This document shows positions 41,244 through 50,338 of a stretch of DNA of 64,000 nucleotides, in pieces. This stretch comes from Paenibacillus hamazuiensis (GTDB lineage Bacteria; Bacillota; Bacilli; Paenibacillales; NBRC-103111), in contig NZ_JALRMO010000001.1 in the NCBI RefSeq assembly GCF_023276405.1, positions 2,356,001 to 2,420,000 on the forward strand. The letters are read 5' to 3'. Made by a program: the position numbers and the translations under genes. A model generated the notes under the pieces. It was given only the letters and a program-made list of their open reading frames with translations, ran no database searches and was not told the origin of the DNA. Position 1 is the stretch's first letter. Every line of letters starts with the position of its first letter.

Positions 41244-42596
41244 ATGAAAGATCAGTTCAAAGTGTTGATCATCGGCGCCGGCACCGGCGGGTTATGTCTC
41301 GCACACGGCCTGAAAAAAGCAGGCATCCAGGTGGAAGTTTACGAAAGAGATCGGACCCGCACAGGCGGGCTTCAAGGTTACCGCGTCGGGATCAGCCCCG
41401 ACGGGAGCCGCGCTTTGAAGGAATGCCTTCCGTCCGAGCTGTTTGACATTTTCGTCGCAACCTGTGCGCGGGCGCCCAAATTTTTCAATATGCTCACCGA
41501 ACGATACTCGGAAGTGCTGAGCCTGGAGCTGGAAACCGGACACGACCCGGTAAATGAAGAAAAGTCGGTCAGCCGGATGACGCTGAGGCAGGTACTGCTG
41601 ACAGGACTTGAAGACATCGTCCATTTTGATAAAAAGTTTACCCGCTACGAGCAAAACGAGGATGGCACGGTTACCGCATTTTTCGAAGACGGCACCAGCG
41701 CCTCCGGCAACCTCCTGGTCGGTGCGGACGGCTCCAATTCGCCCGTCCGCAAACAGCTTTTGCCGCACGCCAAATTGGAGGAGACGGGTATTATAAGCAT
41801 CGGGGGCAAGCTGCCGATAACCGAAGAAACCAAATCGCTGCTGACGCATAAAGTGTTCAACGGCATCACGATGATTATGGCGCCGAAAGCGTACGGATGT
41901 ATTTTGCACGCGATGGAGTTCAAATGGGACCACGGCGGCGTTAAAAACGGCATAGGCGGCAACGATGCTGAGCTGCTCTCCAGGTGGCCCGGTCTGCTGT
42001 ACGACAACACCCGGGATTACATCATGTGGGGATTTTGGGCGTCCCGCCGCAGCTTTCCGGCCAATCCGCTGGAGATCAAGGACGGGGAACAGCTGAAACG
42101 GATGGTGCTCGGGATGACGGAGAGCTGGGATCCGAAGCTTCGCAAAATGTTCAGTTTATCCGATCCGACCACCATTTTCACGGTAAACATTCGCACCTCT
42201 GTGCCCATCGAGCCTTGGCCGACGAGCTCCGTCACATTACTCGGCGACGCCATTCATACGATGACGCCAGGCAGGGGAATCGGGGCGAATACGGCTTTGC
42301 GGGATGCCGCATCGCTTTGCCGCAAATTGATCGAAGCCCGCGGCGGGGGAAAATCGTTGATACAGGCTCTCCGCGAATACGAGACTGAAATGATCAAGTA
42401 TGGCTTCGAGGCGGTCATCGATTCCAGAAAACAAATGGATGACAACACGGTCATGCATAAACCGGTAGTAGGACGCATTGCGCTGGCATGCATGAGAACA
42501 GGGATGCGCATGGTTAATCATCTTCCGCCGCTAAAAAAGAAAATGGCGGCGAACTTAAGCCATTCCCGCGGAGCGAATCGGGAGTCATCCGACTGA
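41244..42596 (+). CDS. FAD-dependent aromatic/antibiotic-type monooxygenase
   Basis: A 450-residue group A flavoprotein monooxygenase. FAD motif LIIGAGTGGLCLAHGLKKAG at the N-terminus, DG motif VGADGSNSPVRKQL in the middle, and GDAIHTMTPGRGIGANTAL at the C-terminus. This class hydroxylates aromatic compounds or inactivates antibiotics (TetX/Rox type). The start at 41244 is fixed by AGGAGA and the Rossmann motif. PadR-type control suggests induction by a phenolic or drug. Substrate not known. Confidence 0.88.
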   Translation: MKDQFKVLIIGAGTGGLCLAHGLKKAGIQVEVYERDRTRTGGLQGYRVGISPDGSRALKECLPSELFDIFVATCARAPKFFNMLTERYSEVLSLELETGHDPVNEEKSVSRMTLRQVLLTGLEDIVHFDKKFTRYEQNEDGTVTAFFEDGTSASGNLLVGADGSNSPVRKQLLPHAKLEETGIISIGGKLPITEETKSLLTHKVFNGITMIMAPKAYGCILHAMEFKWDHGGVKNGIGGNDAELLSRWPGLLYDNTRDYIMWGFWASRRSFPANPLEIKDGEQLKRMVLGMTESWDPKLRKMFSLSDPTTIFTVNIRTSVPIEPWPTSSVTLLGDAIHTMTPGRGIGANTALRDAASLCRKLIEARGGGKSLIQALREYETEMIKYGFEAVIDSRKQMDDNTVMHKPVVGRIALACMRTGMRMVNHLPPLKKKMAANLSHSRGANRESSD

Positions 42597-42640
42597 CAAA
42601 ACGCAAGATTTACTCTTGTGACGGCTTAACGCCTCTTTAC

Positions 42641-42664
42641 AACGTAACAGTGTTATGTTACGTT
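42641..42664 (+). promoter_or_regulatory. MerR-type palindromic operator of the yhbD-bacEF operon
   Basis: AACGTAACA (42641-42649) and TGTTACGTT (42656-42664) form a perfect 9-bp inverted repeat with a 6-bp centre, 18 bp before the YhbD-like start codon. Confidence 0.7.
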
Positions 42665-42682
42665 AATCACGGAGGAGATAAT

Positions 42683-43306
42683 ATGGAACGTGAATTGATT
42701 TCCAAAAAAGAACTGCTTGAGCTGACGGGCATCTCGTACGGCCAGCTGTACCGCTGGAAGCGGAAGCAGCTGATTCCGGAAGATTGGTTCATCCGGAAGT
42801 CCACATTTACCGGGCAGGAGACGTTTTTTCCGAAAGAGCTGATCTTGGCCCGTATTGAAAAAATCATCAACTTGAAGGAAGACTTGTCGTTGGATGAGCT
42901 GGCCGATAAATTATCGCCTCATTTGTATGACTTCAGTTTGCGAAAAGATGAGATTATTAAACGTAACATTGTTTCGAAAATTGTGATGGACCGGTACGCA
43001 AGCAAGCAATGGGATGACGCGCCGTTTACGTTCGATCAGATGCTGCATTTTTATGTGATCGACAAGCTGCTGCAAGCCGGGGAGATGAGCCTCGAAGAAG
43101 GAGAGCTGCTGCTGGGTACGATTCGCGAACATCTCGGGAAATTCCAGGGCAAACCATGCGATCTCGTTTTCTTTCGCAAAATGGGCGTATCCGCCTTCGC
43201 GCTGCAGTCCGTCCCGGGCGAGCTGTATTTTGAGAGCGGCGTGAAAGTCGTGGCGAGGTTATCCATTTCGGAATGTATGGAGGAGTTAAAAATAAAGCTG
43301 TTTTAG
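42683..43306 (+). CDS. yhbD: YhbD-like MerR-type regulator (DUF4004)
   Basis: A 207-residue protein. N-terminal MerR-like helix-turn-helix (ISKKELLELTGISYGQLYRW; KSTFTGQETFFPKELILARI; residues about 4-65), then the DUF4004 domain. In B. subtilis yhbD stands in front of the bactofilin genes yhbE/yhbF, the same order seen here. GGAGGAGAT precedes the ATG. The perfect palindrome just upstream is its probable operator. It regulates, or at least accompanies, the two bactofilins. Confidence 0.85.
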   Translation: MERELISKKELLELTGISYGQLYRWKRKQLIPEDWFIRKSTFTGQETFFPKELILARIEKIINLKEDLSLDELADKLSPHLYDFSLRKDEIIKRNIVSKIVMDRYASKQWDDAPFTFDQMLHFYVIDKLLQAGEMSLEEGELLLGTIREHLGKFQGKPCDLVFFRKMGVSAFALQSVPGELYFESGVKVVARLSISECMEELKIKLF

Positions 43307-43318
43307 GAGGCATGGCCG

Positions 43319-43999
43319 ATGAATGCGTCGGATTATCCGGATTTGAATTTGAATGGCATGGCGAACGCATCCGGCGGCAAATACCGCTCGGTGACGATCG
43401 AAGGAGTCGGCAAGGTCGATGGCGACCTTATGTGCGAAACGTTCAAGTTAAACGGGATGGGTACGATCAGAGGGAATCTGGTGGCTTCCCGTTTTGAGAT
43501 GAAGGGCAGAATGACCGGGGAGGGCAGCGTAACCGCAAAGTCGGTCCTCATTGAAGGGATTTCAAACCTGAATGGCTGTTTGCTGGGAGACGATATCCGA
43601 CTAAATGGGATGATTAACGTAAACGGCGATTGTGAAGCGGAACGGTTCGCCGTCGAAGGAGGGTTTGCCATTGACGGTCTGCTTAATGCCGGAACGATCG
43701 ATATCGGATTGTACGGACGCGGGCAGGCGAAAGAAATCGGCGGAGAATTGATCCGTGTGAAAAAATTGAAGAAAAACCGATGGAGCGGGCTGCTTAAATG
43801 GATTGCTCCTTCTTGGGACAACCGGTTAAAAGCGGGGACGATCGAAGGAGACGACATTCATTTGGAACATACGACCGCCAATGTCGTTCGCGGCAACCGC
43901 ATTGTGATCGGACCCGGCTGCCGGATCGAACGTGTGGAGTACCGTACGGAGCTGCTCGTGCAGACGGGGGCTAAAGTAAACAAGCAAATCAAAGGCTGA
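43319..43999 (+). CDS. bacE: bactofilin (BacE/YhbE-like)
   Basis: A 226-residue polymer-forming cytoskeletal protein. The body is a beta-helix repeat built from short G-x-V/I-x-G units (VTIEGVGKVDGDLMCETFKL; VLIEGISNLNGCLLGDDIRL), residues about 15-130, then a second stretch (TIEGDDIHLEHTTANVVRG) at the C-terminus. B. subtilis BacE and BacF form foci needed for flagellar hook-basal body placement. AGGAGG precedes the ATG; the next bactofilin follows within 20 bp. Confidence 0.9.
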   Translation: MNASDYPDLNLNGMANASGGKYRSVTIEGVGKVDGDLMCETFKLNGMGTIRGNLVASRFEMKGRMTGEGSVTAKSVLIEGISNLNGCLLGDDIRLNGMINVNGDCEAERFAVEGGFAIDGLLNAGTIDIGLYGRGQAKEIGGELIRVKKLKKNRWSGLLKWIAPSWDNRLKAGTIEGDDIHLEHTTANVVRGNRIVIGPGCRIERVEYRTELLVQTGAKVNKQIKG

Positions 44000-44015
44000 A
44001 CGGGAGGAAATGGCA

Positions 44016-44687
44016 ATGGTGCAGACTGCAAATAGAAAGATGAAAATTACGGGTGTGGGATCGGTCTCAGGCGGCGTTTTTCAGCAAGTCGCCATTATGG
44101 GCGAAGGTCATGTGCTAGGATCGGTGGAATGCGAGTCGTTTCACTGTACGGGGAATTGTTCCGTGAAGGGGGCGGTTCAAGCCGAGCGGTACCGGCTGCT
44201 TGGCGATGCTTCCATTGACGGAGATTTACAGGGCGGTGAGCTGCGGGTCGTCGGACAACTTCAGGTGAAAGGGGCCGTGCGCGGAAAAACGGTCAAGCTG
44301 GACGGAATGCTGCAGGCGGAAGGGACTTGCGAGGCAGACCGGTTCCTTGCGAACGGAGCTTTTGAGATCAATGGTCTGTTAAATGCCGATGAGGTCAACA
44401 TCAATCCGTTCGGACCATGCCGCGCCAAGGAAGTCGGTGGCGGGCGCATCACCGTTCGCCTTAAAAAATGGCTGGCGGTGAAGATGTGGTTCACCGGCGA
44501 AGGCCCTTCAGGACTTACGGCGGAGACGATCGAAGGGGACGATTTGTATTTGGAGCATACGAAGGCGGATATCGTCAGAGGGAACAAGGTGGTTATCGGA
44601 CCGGGATGCCATATCGGGCATGTGGAGTACCGGATCAGCTTGCAAAAAGACGGAACTTCGATCGTTCTGCAGGAAGAAAAAGTATAA
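44016..44687 (+). CDS. bacF: bactofilin (BacF/YhbF-like)
   Basis: A 223-residue paralogue of the preceding bactofilin with the same beta-helix plan (VAIMGEGHVLGSVECESFHC; TIEGDDLYLEHTKADIVRG). The ATG at 44016 is 8 nt from GGGAGG; ATG 44010 is too close to that site. It forms an operon with bacE and probably with the MFS gene 31 bp further on. Confidence 0.9.
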   Translation: MVQTANRKMKITGVGSVSGGVFQQVAIMGEGHVLGSVECESFHCTGNCSVKGAVQAERYRLLGDASIDGDLQGGELRVVGQLQVKGAVRGKTVKLDGMLQAEGTCEADRFLANGAFEINGLLNADEVNINPFGPCRAKEVGGGRITVRLKKWLAVKMWFTGEGPSGLTAETIEGDDLYLEHTKADIVRGNKVVIGPGCHIGHVEYRISLQKDGTSIVLQEEKV

Positions 44688-44718
44688 TTTCCATTTATTG
44701 AAAAGGAGAAAAATTACG

Positions 44719-46260
44719 ATGGCACTGCCACAAAACAAATTAGGTCTTGTCATTGCCGGGCTGCTGCTTGGGATTTTCGCGGCGGCGATCGATAACACGA
44801 TCGTTGCAACTGCAATGGGTACGATCGTTGCCGAACTCGGGGGTCTCGACAAGTTCGTTTGGGTGACTTCCGCTTATCTCGTAGCCGAGATGGCCGCAAT
44901 GCCGGTGTTCGGCAAGCTTTCGGATATGTACGGAAGGAAACGATTTTTTGTACTGGGCATCTCCCTGTTTTTGCTCGGCTCCGTTTTATGCGGTACGGCG
45001 CAGAATATTGTCGAATTGAGCATTTATCGCGCCATCCAGGGGATTGGCGGCGGTGCTTTGATGCCGATCGCCTTTACGATCATGTTTGATGTCGTCCCTC
45101 CGCAAAAACGGGGCGGTATGGGCGGCATGTTCGGAGCGGTTTTCGGGGCGTCGAGCTTGCTCGGCCCGCTGCTCGGCGCATATATCACGGACTATATGCA
45201 GTGGCGCTGGATTTTTTACATCAACCTTCCTATCGGTCTAATTGCGCTCGCTTTGATTATCTTTTTCTATCATGAATCGATGGAACACTCCAAGCAGCGG
45301 ATCGATTGGTGGGGGGCGGGGACGCTCGTCGGCTCGGTCGTTTGCCTTATGTTCGCGCTTGAGCTAGGAGGGCAGCAGTATGCATGGAACTCCTCATTTA
45401 TCATCGGATTGTTTGCAGCAGCAGCCTTGCTATTGGCGGTGTTCCTGTACGCGGAAACAAAAGCGGAGGAACCGATTATTTCCTATGCGATGTTCCGCAA
45501 GCGTCTGTTTGCGGCAAGCACGCTGACAAGTCTGTTTTACGGCGCGGGCTTCATCACCTTCTCGATGTATATCCCGATTTACGTACAGGGCGTAACGGGA
45601 GGGACGGCGACCAATTCAGGCCTCGTTCTGCTGCCGATGACGTTAAGTTCGGTGGTGGCGTCGCAAATCGGAGGTATTTTATCATCAAAAACATCTTTCA
45701 GAAATATTATGATATTCTCTGCAATTGTATTTATTTGCGGCACACTGCTGCTCAGTACGATCACTCCGGAAACCCCGAAGTGGCTGCTCACCGTTTACAT
45801 GATCGTCGCCGGTTTTGGCGTCGGCTTTTCGTTCTCGGTGCTCGGGATGGCGGGCATACACAGCTTCGACATGCGCCAAAGAGGTTCGGCGAATTCAACG
45901 ATGGCGTTCGTCCGTTCGCTTGGCATGACATTGGGACTAACGGTGTTCGGAATCGTCCAGCGGAACCTGCTGGCAAGCAAGCTGGGCGGCGCGTTCGGAG
46001 GAGCGGCCGGCGAATCGTTCGGCAGTACGCGCGAGCTGCTTTCTCCCGAGAAAAGGGCGGCGATTCCGAAGGAAATGATGGATCACATTGTCCAATTTTT
46101 GTCGTCCTCCATCACGACCATGTTTCTGTGGGCGCTTATTCCGGCCGTGCTCGCCTTCGTCGCGGTCCTGTTTATGGGGGATGCCCGGATGACGTTTCCG
46201 GTTAAGAACCAAACAGGCAAACCGGCGGGAGCAAAAGCGGAATGGAGCGGCGGGCAATAA
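44719..46260 (+). CDS. DHA2-family MFS multidrug efflux transporter (14 TM)
   Basis: A 513-residue major facilitator of the 14-helix drug/H+ antiporter type. Motif D-like AAIDNTIVATAMGTIVAEL in helix 1, motif A GKLSDMYGRKRF between helices 2 and 3, and motif C-like FGAVFGASSLLGPLLGAYI in helix 5. AAAGGAG precedes the ATG at 44719. It follows bacF closely, so it may be read through from the yhbD promoter. A strong terminator ends it. Substrate unknown. Confidence 0.9.
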   Translation: MALPQNKLGLVIAGLLLGIFAAAIDNTIVATAMGTIVAELGGLDKFVWVTSAYLVAEMAAMPVFGKLSDMYGRKRFFVLGISLFLLGSVLCGTAQNIVELSIYRAIQGIGGGALMPIAFTIMFDVVPPQKRGGMGGMFGAVFGASSLLGPLLGAYITDYMQWRWIFYINLPIGLIALALIIFFYHESMEHSKQRIDWWGAGTLVGSVVCLMFALELGGQQYAWNSSFIIGLFAAAALLLAVFLYAETKAEEPIISYAMFRKRLFAASTLTSLFYGAGFITFSMYIPIYVQGVTGGTATNSGLVLLPMTLSSVVASQIGGILSSKTSFRNIMIFSAIVFICGTLLLSTITPETPKWLLTVYMIVAGFGVGFSFSVLGMAGIHSFDMRQRGSANSTMAFVRSLGMTLGLTVFGIVQRNLLASKLGGAFGGAAGESFGSTRELLSPEKRAAIPKEMMDHIVQFLSSSITTMFLWALIPAVLAFVAVLFMGDARMTFPVKNQTGKPAGAKAEWSGGQ

Positions 46261-46286
46261 TGGCTTCTCACTCTACAAAAAAAACG

Positions 46287-46337
46287 ATAAGCCGGTATCC
46301 TAAGCTTAATGCTTTGGATGCCGGCTTATTGCTTTTT
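46287..46337 (+). terminator. Rho-independent terminator after the MFS gene
   Basis: ATAAGCCGGTATCC (46287-46300) pairs perfectly except one wobble with GGATGCCGGCTTAT (46316-46329), followed by TGCTTTTT. Its 3' end overlaps the -35 of the next promoter. Confidence 0.88.
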
Positions 46338-46374
46338 ATGTCGCGACGACATATAATCTATCGTGACGACATAT
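46329..46374 (+). promoter_or_regulatory. padR-type promoter with tandem 14-bp operator repeats
   Basis: TTGCTT (46329-46334), 17-bp spacer, TATAAT (46352-46357). Direct repeats TCGCGACGACATAT (46341-46354) and TCGTGACGACATAT (46361-46374) flank the -10, exactly 20 bp apart, and probably bind the PadR product. Confidence 0.7.
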
Positions 46375-46402
46375 CGATAAGACATATGACAGGAGGTTGA
46401 AA

Positions 46403-46981
46403 ATGTACGAACTCTTTGTGTTGGGCCAGCTTATGTCCGGGGACAAACACGGTTATTTGCTGCAGGAGAGACTGAAGCATACGGTCGGTCCGATCCGGCA
46501 AATCAGCTCGGGAACGCTGTATCCGCTGCTCTCCAGAATGGCGGAGAACGGCTGGATCACACTTCGGCTGGAAGAGGAGCAGCAGGGAGGCAGGCCGCGG
46601 AAAATATACTCGATTACGGATGCCGGGCGCGAACGATTTCATGTGCTGATTTTGAGCCCGCTCGAACATAACCTGGATACGGAGCTCATTTTTCACCTGA
46701 AGATGGCATTGTTCAGATATGTTCCGAAGGACATACAAATCGCCTGCCTGGAACAATACATGGAGTATGTCCGGTATAATCTGAAGTACGTCAATTCGCT
46801 CCTGCAAATGTTTTCCAAAAAACACAACGACGAGCATATCCTTATTTATGTTATGCGTATGCTGGAGCATCGCAAGCATGTCGCTTTGGCGGACATCGCC
46901 TGGTTGACGGAGGAGATCGAACGGATCAAGAGCGGCGGCGATCCGCCGGATCCTCAGGAAAACGGCGGTAAGAGCCGTTAA
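46403..46981 (+). CDS. PadR-family transcriptional regulator
   Basis: A 192-residue PadR protein: winged helix at about 1-85 (MYELFVLGQLMSGDKHGY; SSGTLYPLLSRMAENGWI; RPRKIYSITDAGRERF) and helical C-terminus. The ATG at 46403 is 6 nt from AGGAGG; TTG 46397 would be too close to the site. It is 48 bp upstream of an MFS transporter gene, which is the likely target. Tandem direct repeats in its promoter point to autoregulation. Confidence 0.88.
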   Translation: MYELFVLGQLMSGDKHGYLLQERLKHTVGPIRQISSGTLYPLLSRMAENGWITLRLEEEQQGGRPRKIYSITDAGRERFHVLILSPLEHNLDTELIFHLKMALFRYVPKDIQIACLEQYMEYVRYNLKYVNSLLQMFSKKHNDEHILIYVMRMLEHRKHVALADIAWLTEEIERIKSGGDPPDPQENGGKSR

Positions 46982-47029
46982 CTTTGGCCGAGACAGGCAA
47001 CTGCTTATTTCAATTCGGGAGGAATGCAA

Positions 47030-48175
47030 GTGGAACGTTTATGGACGAAGCCGTTTATTCAAATGACGCTGGGGATGTTTTTCCTGTTTACCGGGTTTTA
47101 CTTTTTGCTTCCGACGTTTCCTCTGTATATTAAACAGTTGGGAGGCGGCGAAGCGCAGATCGGATTCGTGGTTGGCACGTTTACGCTGGCTGCCGTCGTT
47201 TTTCGTCCGATCGTCGGGGGGCTGCTTGACCGTTACGGCCGCAGGCCGTTTATTTTGGCGGGACTCGTTTTATTTATCTTATCGATGTATACGTACAGCT
47301 GGGTGGGCGGCATTGCGATTTTGATCGTGCTGCGGATTATTCACGGCATGAGTTGGGCCGTTTCGACAACGGCCGTCGGGACGGCGATCACCGATATTAT
47401 CCCCGTCTCCCGCAGGGGAGAGGGGATGGGTTGGTACGGCATGGCGATGACGCTGGCGATGGCGGTCGGGCCGATGCTGGGTATCTGGATACAGCAAAGT
47501 TACTCGTTCCACGGGCTGTTTCTGTCCGGGGCGATTTTAGCGGCAGCCGCGCTGCTGATGGCGTTTGTGGCGAAAATCCCGTTTCAACCGGGCGGAGCGG
47601 CAAAACGGATGGTTTTTTTCGATAAATCGCTGCTTTCCGTTACGGTGTCGATCTTTTTTCTTGCCTGCGCTTATGGCGGGATCACGACTTTCGTACCGCT
47701 GTTCGCCCAATCGATCCAGGTGAATTCCGGCATTTTCTTTACGGTATACGCAGTGGCGCTCACCGTCATCCGGCCTGTAGCGGGTAAGCTTTCGGACCGG
47801 TACGGCGAAACGGCCGTCATCGTTCCTTCGCTTGTCGTGACGGCGGCGGCGCTTCTCGTATTAAGCGTTTCGCAAGGGCTGCTTGGCGTCGTCTGCTCGG
47901 CGATTTTATACGGCATCGGGTTTGGCTCGGCGCAGCCTGCTTTATCCGCGGCGAACTTGCGGCTGGCCCACCCGGAAAAGAAGGGGGTCGCCAACGCTTC
48001 CTTCATGACCGCTTTTGACCTCGGCATCGGACTTGGCTCCATTGTGCTGGGCTGGGTTTCCCAGCATACGGGATATCAGGCTTTGTTTACGGTCAGCAGC
48101 GTGTCGGTCGTTGTTTCGTTATTGATTTTTGCGGCATTTGTAAGACAGATGTTAGCGGTGCGCGCAAAAGCGTAA
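47030..48175 (+). CDS. MFS transporter (12 TM, drug or sugar efflux type)
   Basis: A 381-residue MFS protein with 12 predicted helices. Motif A occurs as GGLLDRYGRRPFIL in the first half and GKLSDRYGETAVIV in the second. The start is read as GTG at 47030, 7 nt after GGGAGG; ATG 47024 overlaps the site. Co-transcribed with the PadR gene, suggesting regulated efflux of a toxic compound. Terminator follows. Confidence 0.88.
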   Translation: MERLWTKPFIQMTLGMFFLFTGFYFLLPTFPLYIKQLGGGEAQIGFVVGTFTLAAVVFRPIVGGLLDRYGRRPFILAGLVLFILSMYTYSWVGGIAILIVLRIIHGMSWAVSTTAVGTAITDIIPVSRRGEGMGWYGMAMTLAMAVGPMLGIWIQQSYSFHGLFLSGAILAAAALLMAFVAKIPFQPGGAAKRMVFFDKSLLSVTVSIFFLACAYGGITTFVPLFAQSIQVNSGIFFTVYAVALTVIRPVAGKLSDRYGETAVIVPSLVVTAAALLVLSVSQGLLGVVCSAILYGIGFGSAQPALSAANLRLAHPEKKGVANASFMTAFDLGIGLGSIVLGWVSQHTGYQALFTVSSVSVVVSLLIFAAFVRQMLAVRAKA

Positions 48176-48193
48176 ATAGTGCAAATGATACAT

Positions 48194-48222
48194 AAGCCGG
48201 ACTAAGGGTCCGGCTTTTTTTA
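48194..48222 (+). terminator. Rho-independent terminator
   Basis: AAGCCGGAC (48194-48202) pairs with GTCCGGCTT (48208-48216), followed by a T-run. Confidence 0.9.
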
Positions 48223-48400
48223 ATGTTTACAATGTCATATTATATAACATTTATCAGTTATTCGGCGAAGAAGGCACAAAATAATCCGGCTAATTTGTGA
48301 TGATGCACAATTGTATGTCATATTTATTGACGTTAAAATGAAATTTAACCTATAGTTAGAACAACGAATAACAACCATCGCGGGAATGGAGGGATGATCT
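48223..48400 (+). promoter_or_regulatory. AT-rich promoter region of the urate-degradation operon
   Basis: About 180 bp between the MFS terminator and uraD. A possible promoter is TTGACG (about 48328-48333) with TATAGT (about 48352-48357), an 18-bp spacer. Between them lies AT-rich DNA (TTAAAATGAAATTTAACC) that could hold a PucR- or nitrogen-type operator; no regulator gene of that kind is in the window. Confidence 0.45.
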
Positions 48401-48934
48401 GTGGAATCGCCAAAATATACGATCGAGCAAATCAATGGGATGAAGCCGGATTCGTTCGTTTCCGCATTAGGATGGATTTTCGAGCACTCGCCTTGGGTCG
48501 CGGAGCGCTGTTACGGTCATCGCCCGTTCGCCGATATGGAACACCTGCATGCCAGGATGACGGAAACCGTGGAGCTGGCTTCGGACGAGGAGCAGCTGGC
48601 GCTTATTCGGGCTCATCCCGATTTGGCCAGCAAGCTGCAAATGAGCGCCGCCTCCGTCAGCGAGCAGCACCAAGCCGGCCTCACCGGACTCAGCGGCGAG
48701 GAATATGAGCGCTTCACCGCGTGCAATCGCGAATATACTGCGAAATTCGGCTTTCCTTTTATCATGGCCGTTCGCGGGCGGAACAAGGGGGAAATTATGG
48801 CCTCCATGCTGCAAAGACTCGGTTCGAGTCCGGAGGAAGAACGCCGGAAAGCGCTGAGCGAGATCGCCAAAATCGCCCGTTTCCGCCTGGCCGATACGAT
48901 TGCCGCCGATATTAACGAGGAGGGATCCCTGTGA
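48401..48934 (+). CDS. uraD: OHCU decarboxylase (2-oxo-4-hydroxy-4-carboxy-5-ureidoimidazoline decarboxylase)
   Basis: A 177-residue enzyme converting OHCU to S-allantoin, the last step of urate-to-allantoin conversion. Motifs: GWIFEHSPWVAERC, LIRAHPDLA with the catalytic His, NREYTAKFGFPFIMAVRGR. In B. subtilis it is fused to uricase as PucL; here the two are separate but overlapping ORFs (GTGA). Start GTG at 48401 with GGAGGGATG upstream. First gene of the six-gene operon. Confidence 0.92.
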   Translation: MESPKYTIEQINGMKPDSFVSALGWIFEHSPWVAERCYGHRPFADMEHLHARMTETVELASDEEQLALIRAHPDLASKLQMSAASVSEQHQAGLTGLSGEEYERFTACNREYTAKFGFPFIMAVRGRNKGEIMASMLQRLGSSPEEERRKALSEIAKIARFRLADTIAADINEEGSL

Positions 48935-49917
48935 ATCCGATGACAAACAACCGCACCATGTATTACGGCAAAGGAGATGTGCTCGTTTACCGCACTTACG
49001 CCAAACCGCTGCGCGTCAAACCGATCCCGGAATCCAGCTTTGCCGGAAACGAAAACGCCATTTTCGCTTTAAATGTAAAAATCGCCGTCAGGGGGGATGC
49101 TTTTTTGCCTTCCTTTACGGAAGCGGACAATACGATGGTGGTCGCCACCGATTCGATGAAAAATTTCATTTTGCGCCATGCGGCCGACTTTAAAGGCAGC
49201 ACGGTGGAATCGTTTCTCTATTTTATCGCCTGCAAGTTTTTGGACCGTTATCCGCAAATGACGGGCGTGCATTTGATCGCGGACCGCATCCCGTTTGACG
49301 GTGTACAAGTTTCGCAAACGGGCGGGACCTTCGCCGAAAGCGGTCTTGTTTACCGCCGTTCGCATAACGATCACGGCACGTTCGAGGTCGACGTCGAGCG
49401 GGCGCCGGAAGGAAACATCGTAAGGAGCCTGCGGGGGACGATCTCCGATTTGCAGCTGATCAAGCTGAAGGGCAGCTCTTTCGCAGGCTTCGTCCGCGAC
49501 GAATATACGACGCTGCCGGAAACGTCCGATCGGCCGTTGTTTATTTTTTTGAACATAAATTGGACGTATGAGAATGCGGAGAATGCGCTCGATGCAGGCG
49601 GAGACATGTACGTCGCTGCGGAGCAAATTCGCGATATTGCCCAGACTGTGTTCCACGAGCTGAGCAGCGCTTCGATTCAAAGTCTCATCTATCATATCGG
49701 GCTGCGGATTTTGGAGCGCTTCCCGCAGCTAGCGGAAGTGAGCTTCGAGTCGAACAATCGCACGTGGGAGACCGTCATGTCTCAGGCGCCGGACGAGGAG
49801 GCCGCCGTGTATACGGAATCGCGGCCGCCATACGGCTTCCAGGGCTTCTCGATGACGCAGCGGGATTTGGCGGGCGCTGCCGCCAAAGGGGAAGCTGCGG
49901 CAACGAGGCTGTCATGA
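48931..49917 (+). CDS. pucL: urate oxidase (uricase)
   Basis: A 328-residue cofactor-free uricase oxidising urate to 5-hydroxyisourate. YYGKGDVLVYRTYA at the N-terminus, TDSMKNFILRHAADFKGSTVES-type central motif (split here as TDSMKNFILRH and FKGSTVESF) and the C-terminal VSFESNNRTWE. The start GTG at 48931 overlaps uraD by 4 nt; the stop overlaps the HIU hydrolase ATG. Corresponds to the C-terminal half of B. subtilis PucL. Confidence 0.93.
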   Translation: MNPMTNNRTMYYGKGDVLVYRTYAKPLRVKPIPESSFAGNENAIFALNVKIAVRGDAFLPSFTEADNTMVVATDSMKNFILRHAADFKGSTVESFLYFIACKFLDRYPQMTGVHLIADRIPFDGVQVSQTGGTFAESGLVYRRSHNDHGTFEVDVERAPEGNIVRSLRGTISDLQLIKLKGSSFAGFVRDEYTTLPETSDRPLFIFLNINWTYENAENALDAGGDMYVAAEQIRDIAQTVFHELSSASIQSLIYHIGLRILERFPQLAEVSFESNNRTWETVMSQAPDEEAAVYTESRPPYGFQGFSMTQRDLAGAAAKGEAAATRLS

Positions 49918-50273
49918 GCGGGCGGCTGACGACCCATGTGCTGGACCTCTCCGCCGGCGGACCCGCTCCCGGCATGCGGCTGCAGCTGCTGCACCTCGAA
50001 AAAGCGGGCCGACGCACGTTGATGCGCGAAGAGGTGACGGGCGGAGACGGGCGTTTGAAAGGTCCGCTGCTTGAGTCGGAGGAGATGGCTGCAGGGGAGT
50101 ACGAGCTCGTTTTCTATGTCGCCGATTACTTTCGCTCGCGCGGTGTCCGGCTGGCGGAGCCGCCGTTTCTGGATCAGGTGCCGATACGCTTTGTCATCGC
50201 AGATCCGACGGAGCACTACCACGTTCCGCTGCTTGTCGCCCCCGGCGGGTACAGCACTTACCGGGGGAGCTAG
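49914..50273 (+). CDS. pucM: 5-hydroxyisourate hydrolase (transthyretin-like)
   Basis: A 119-residue transthyretin-related hydrolase turning HIU into OHCU. It begins LTTHVLDLSAGGPAPGM (catalytic His) and ends with the YRGS tetrapeptide typical of the family (usual YRGS C-terminus). ADPTEHYHVPLLVAPGGYST is the other signature. ATGA overlap with uricase. Operon order therefore does not follow pathway order but stoichiometric co-expression. Confidence 0.94.
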   Translation: MSGRLTTHVLDLSAGGPAPGMRLQLLHLEKAGRRTLMREEVTGGDGRLKGPLLESEEMAAGEYELVFYVADYFRSRGVRLAEPPFLDQVPIRFVIADPTEHYHVPLLVAPGGYSTYRGS

Positions 50274-50338
50274 ATTCAGACGAATCCATCGCAAACGAAA
50301 CATCTGTAGCAGGGCAAAGCATTCAGGAGGTGGCCCGC

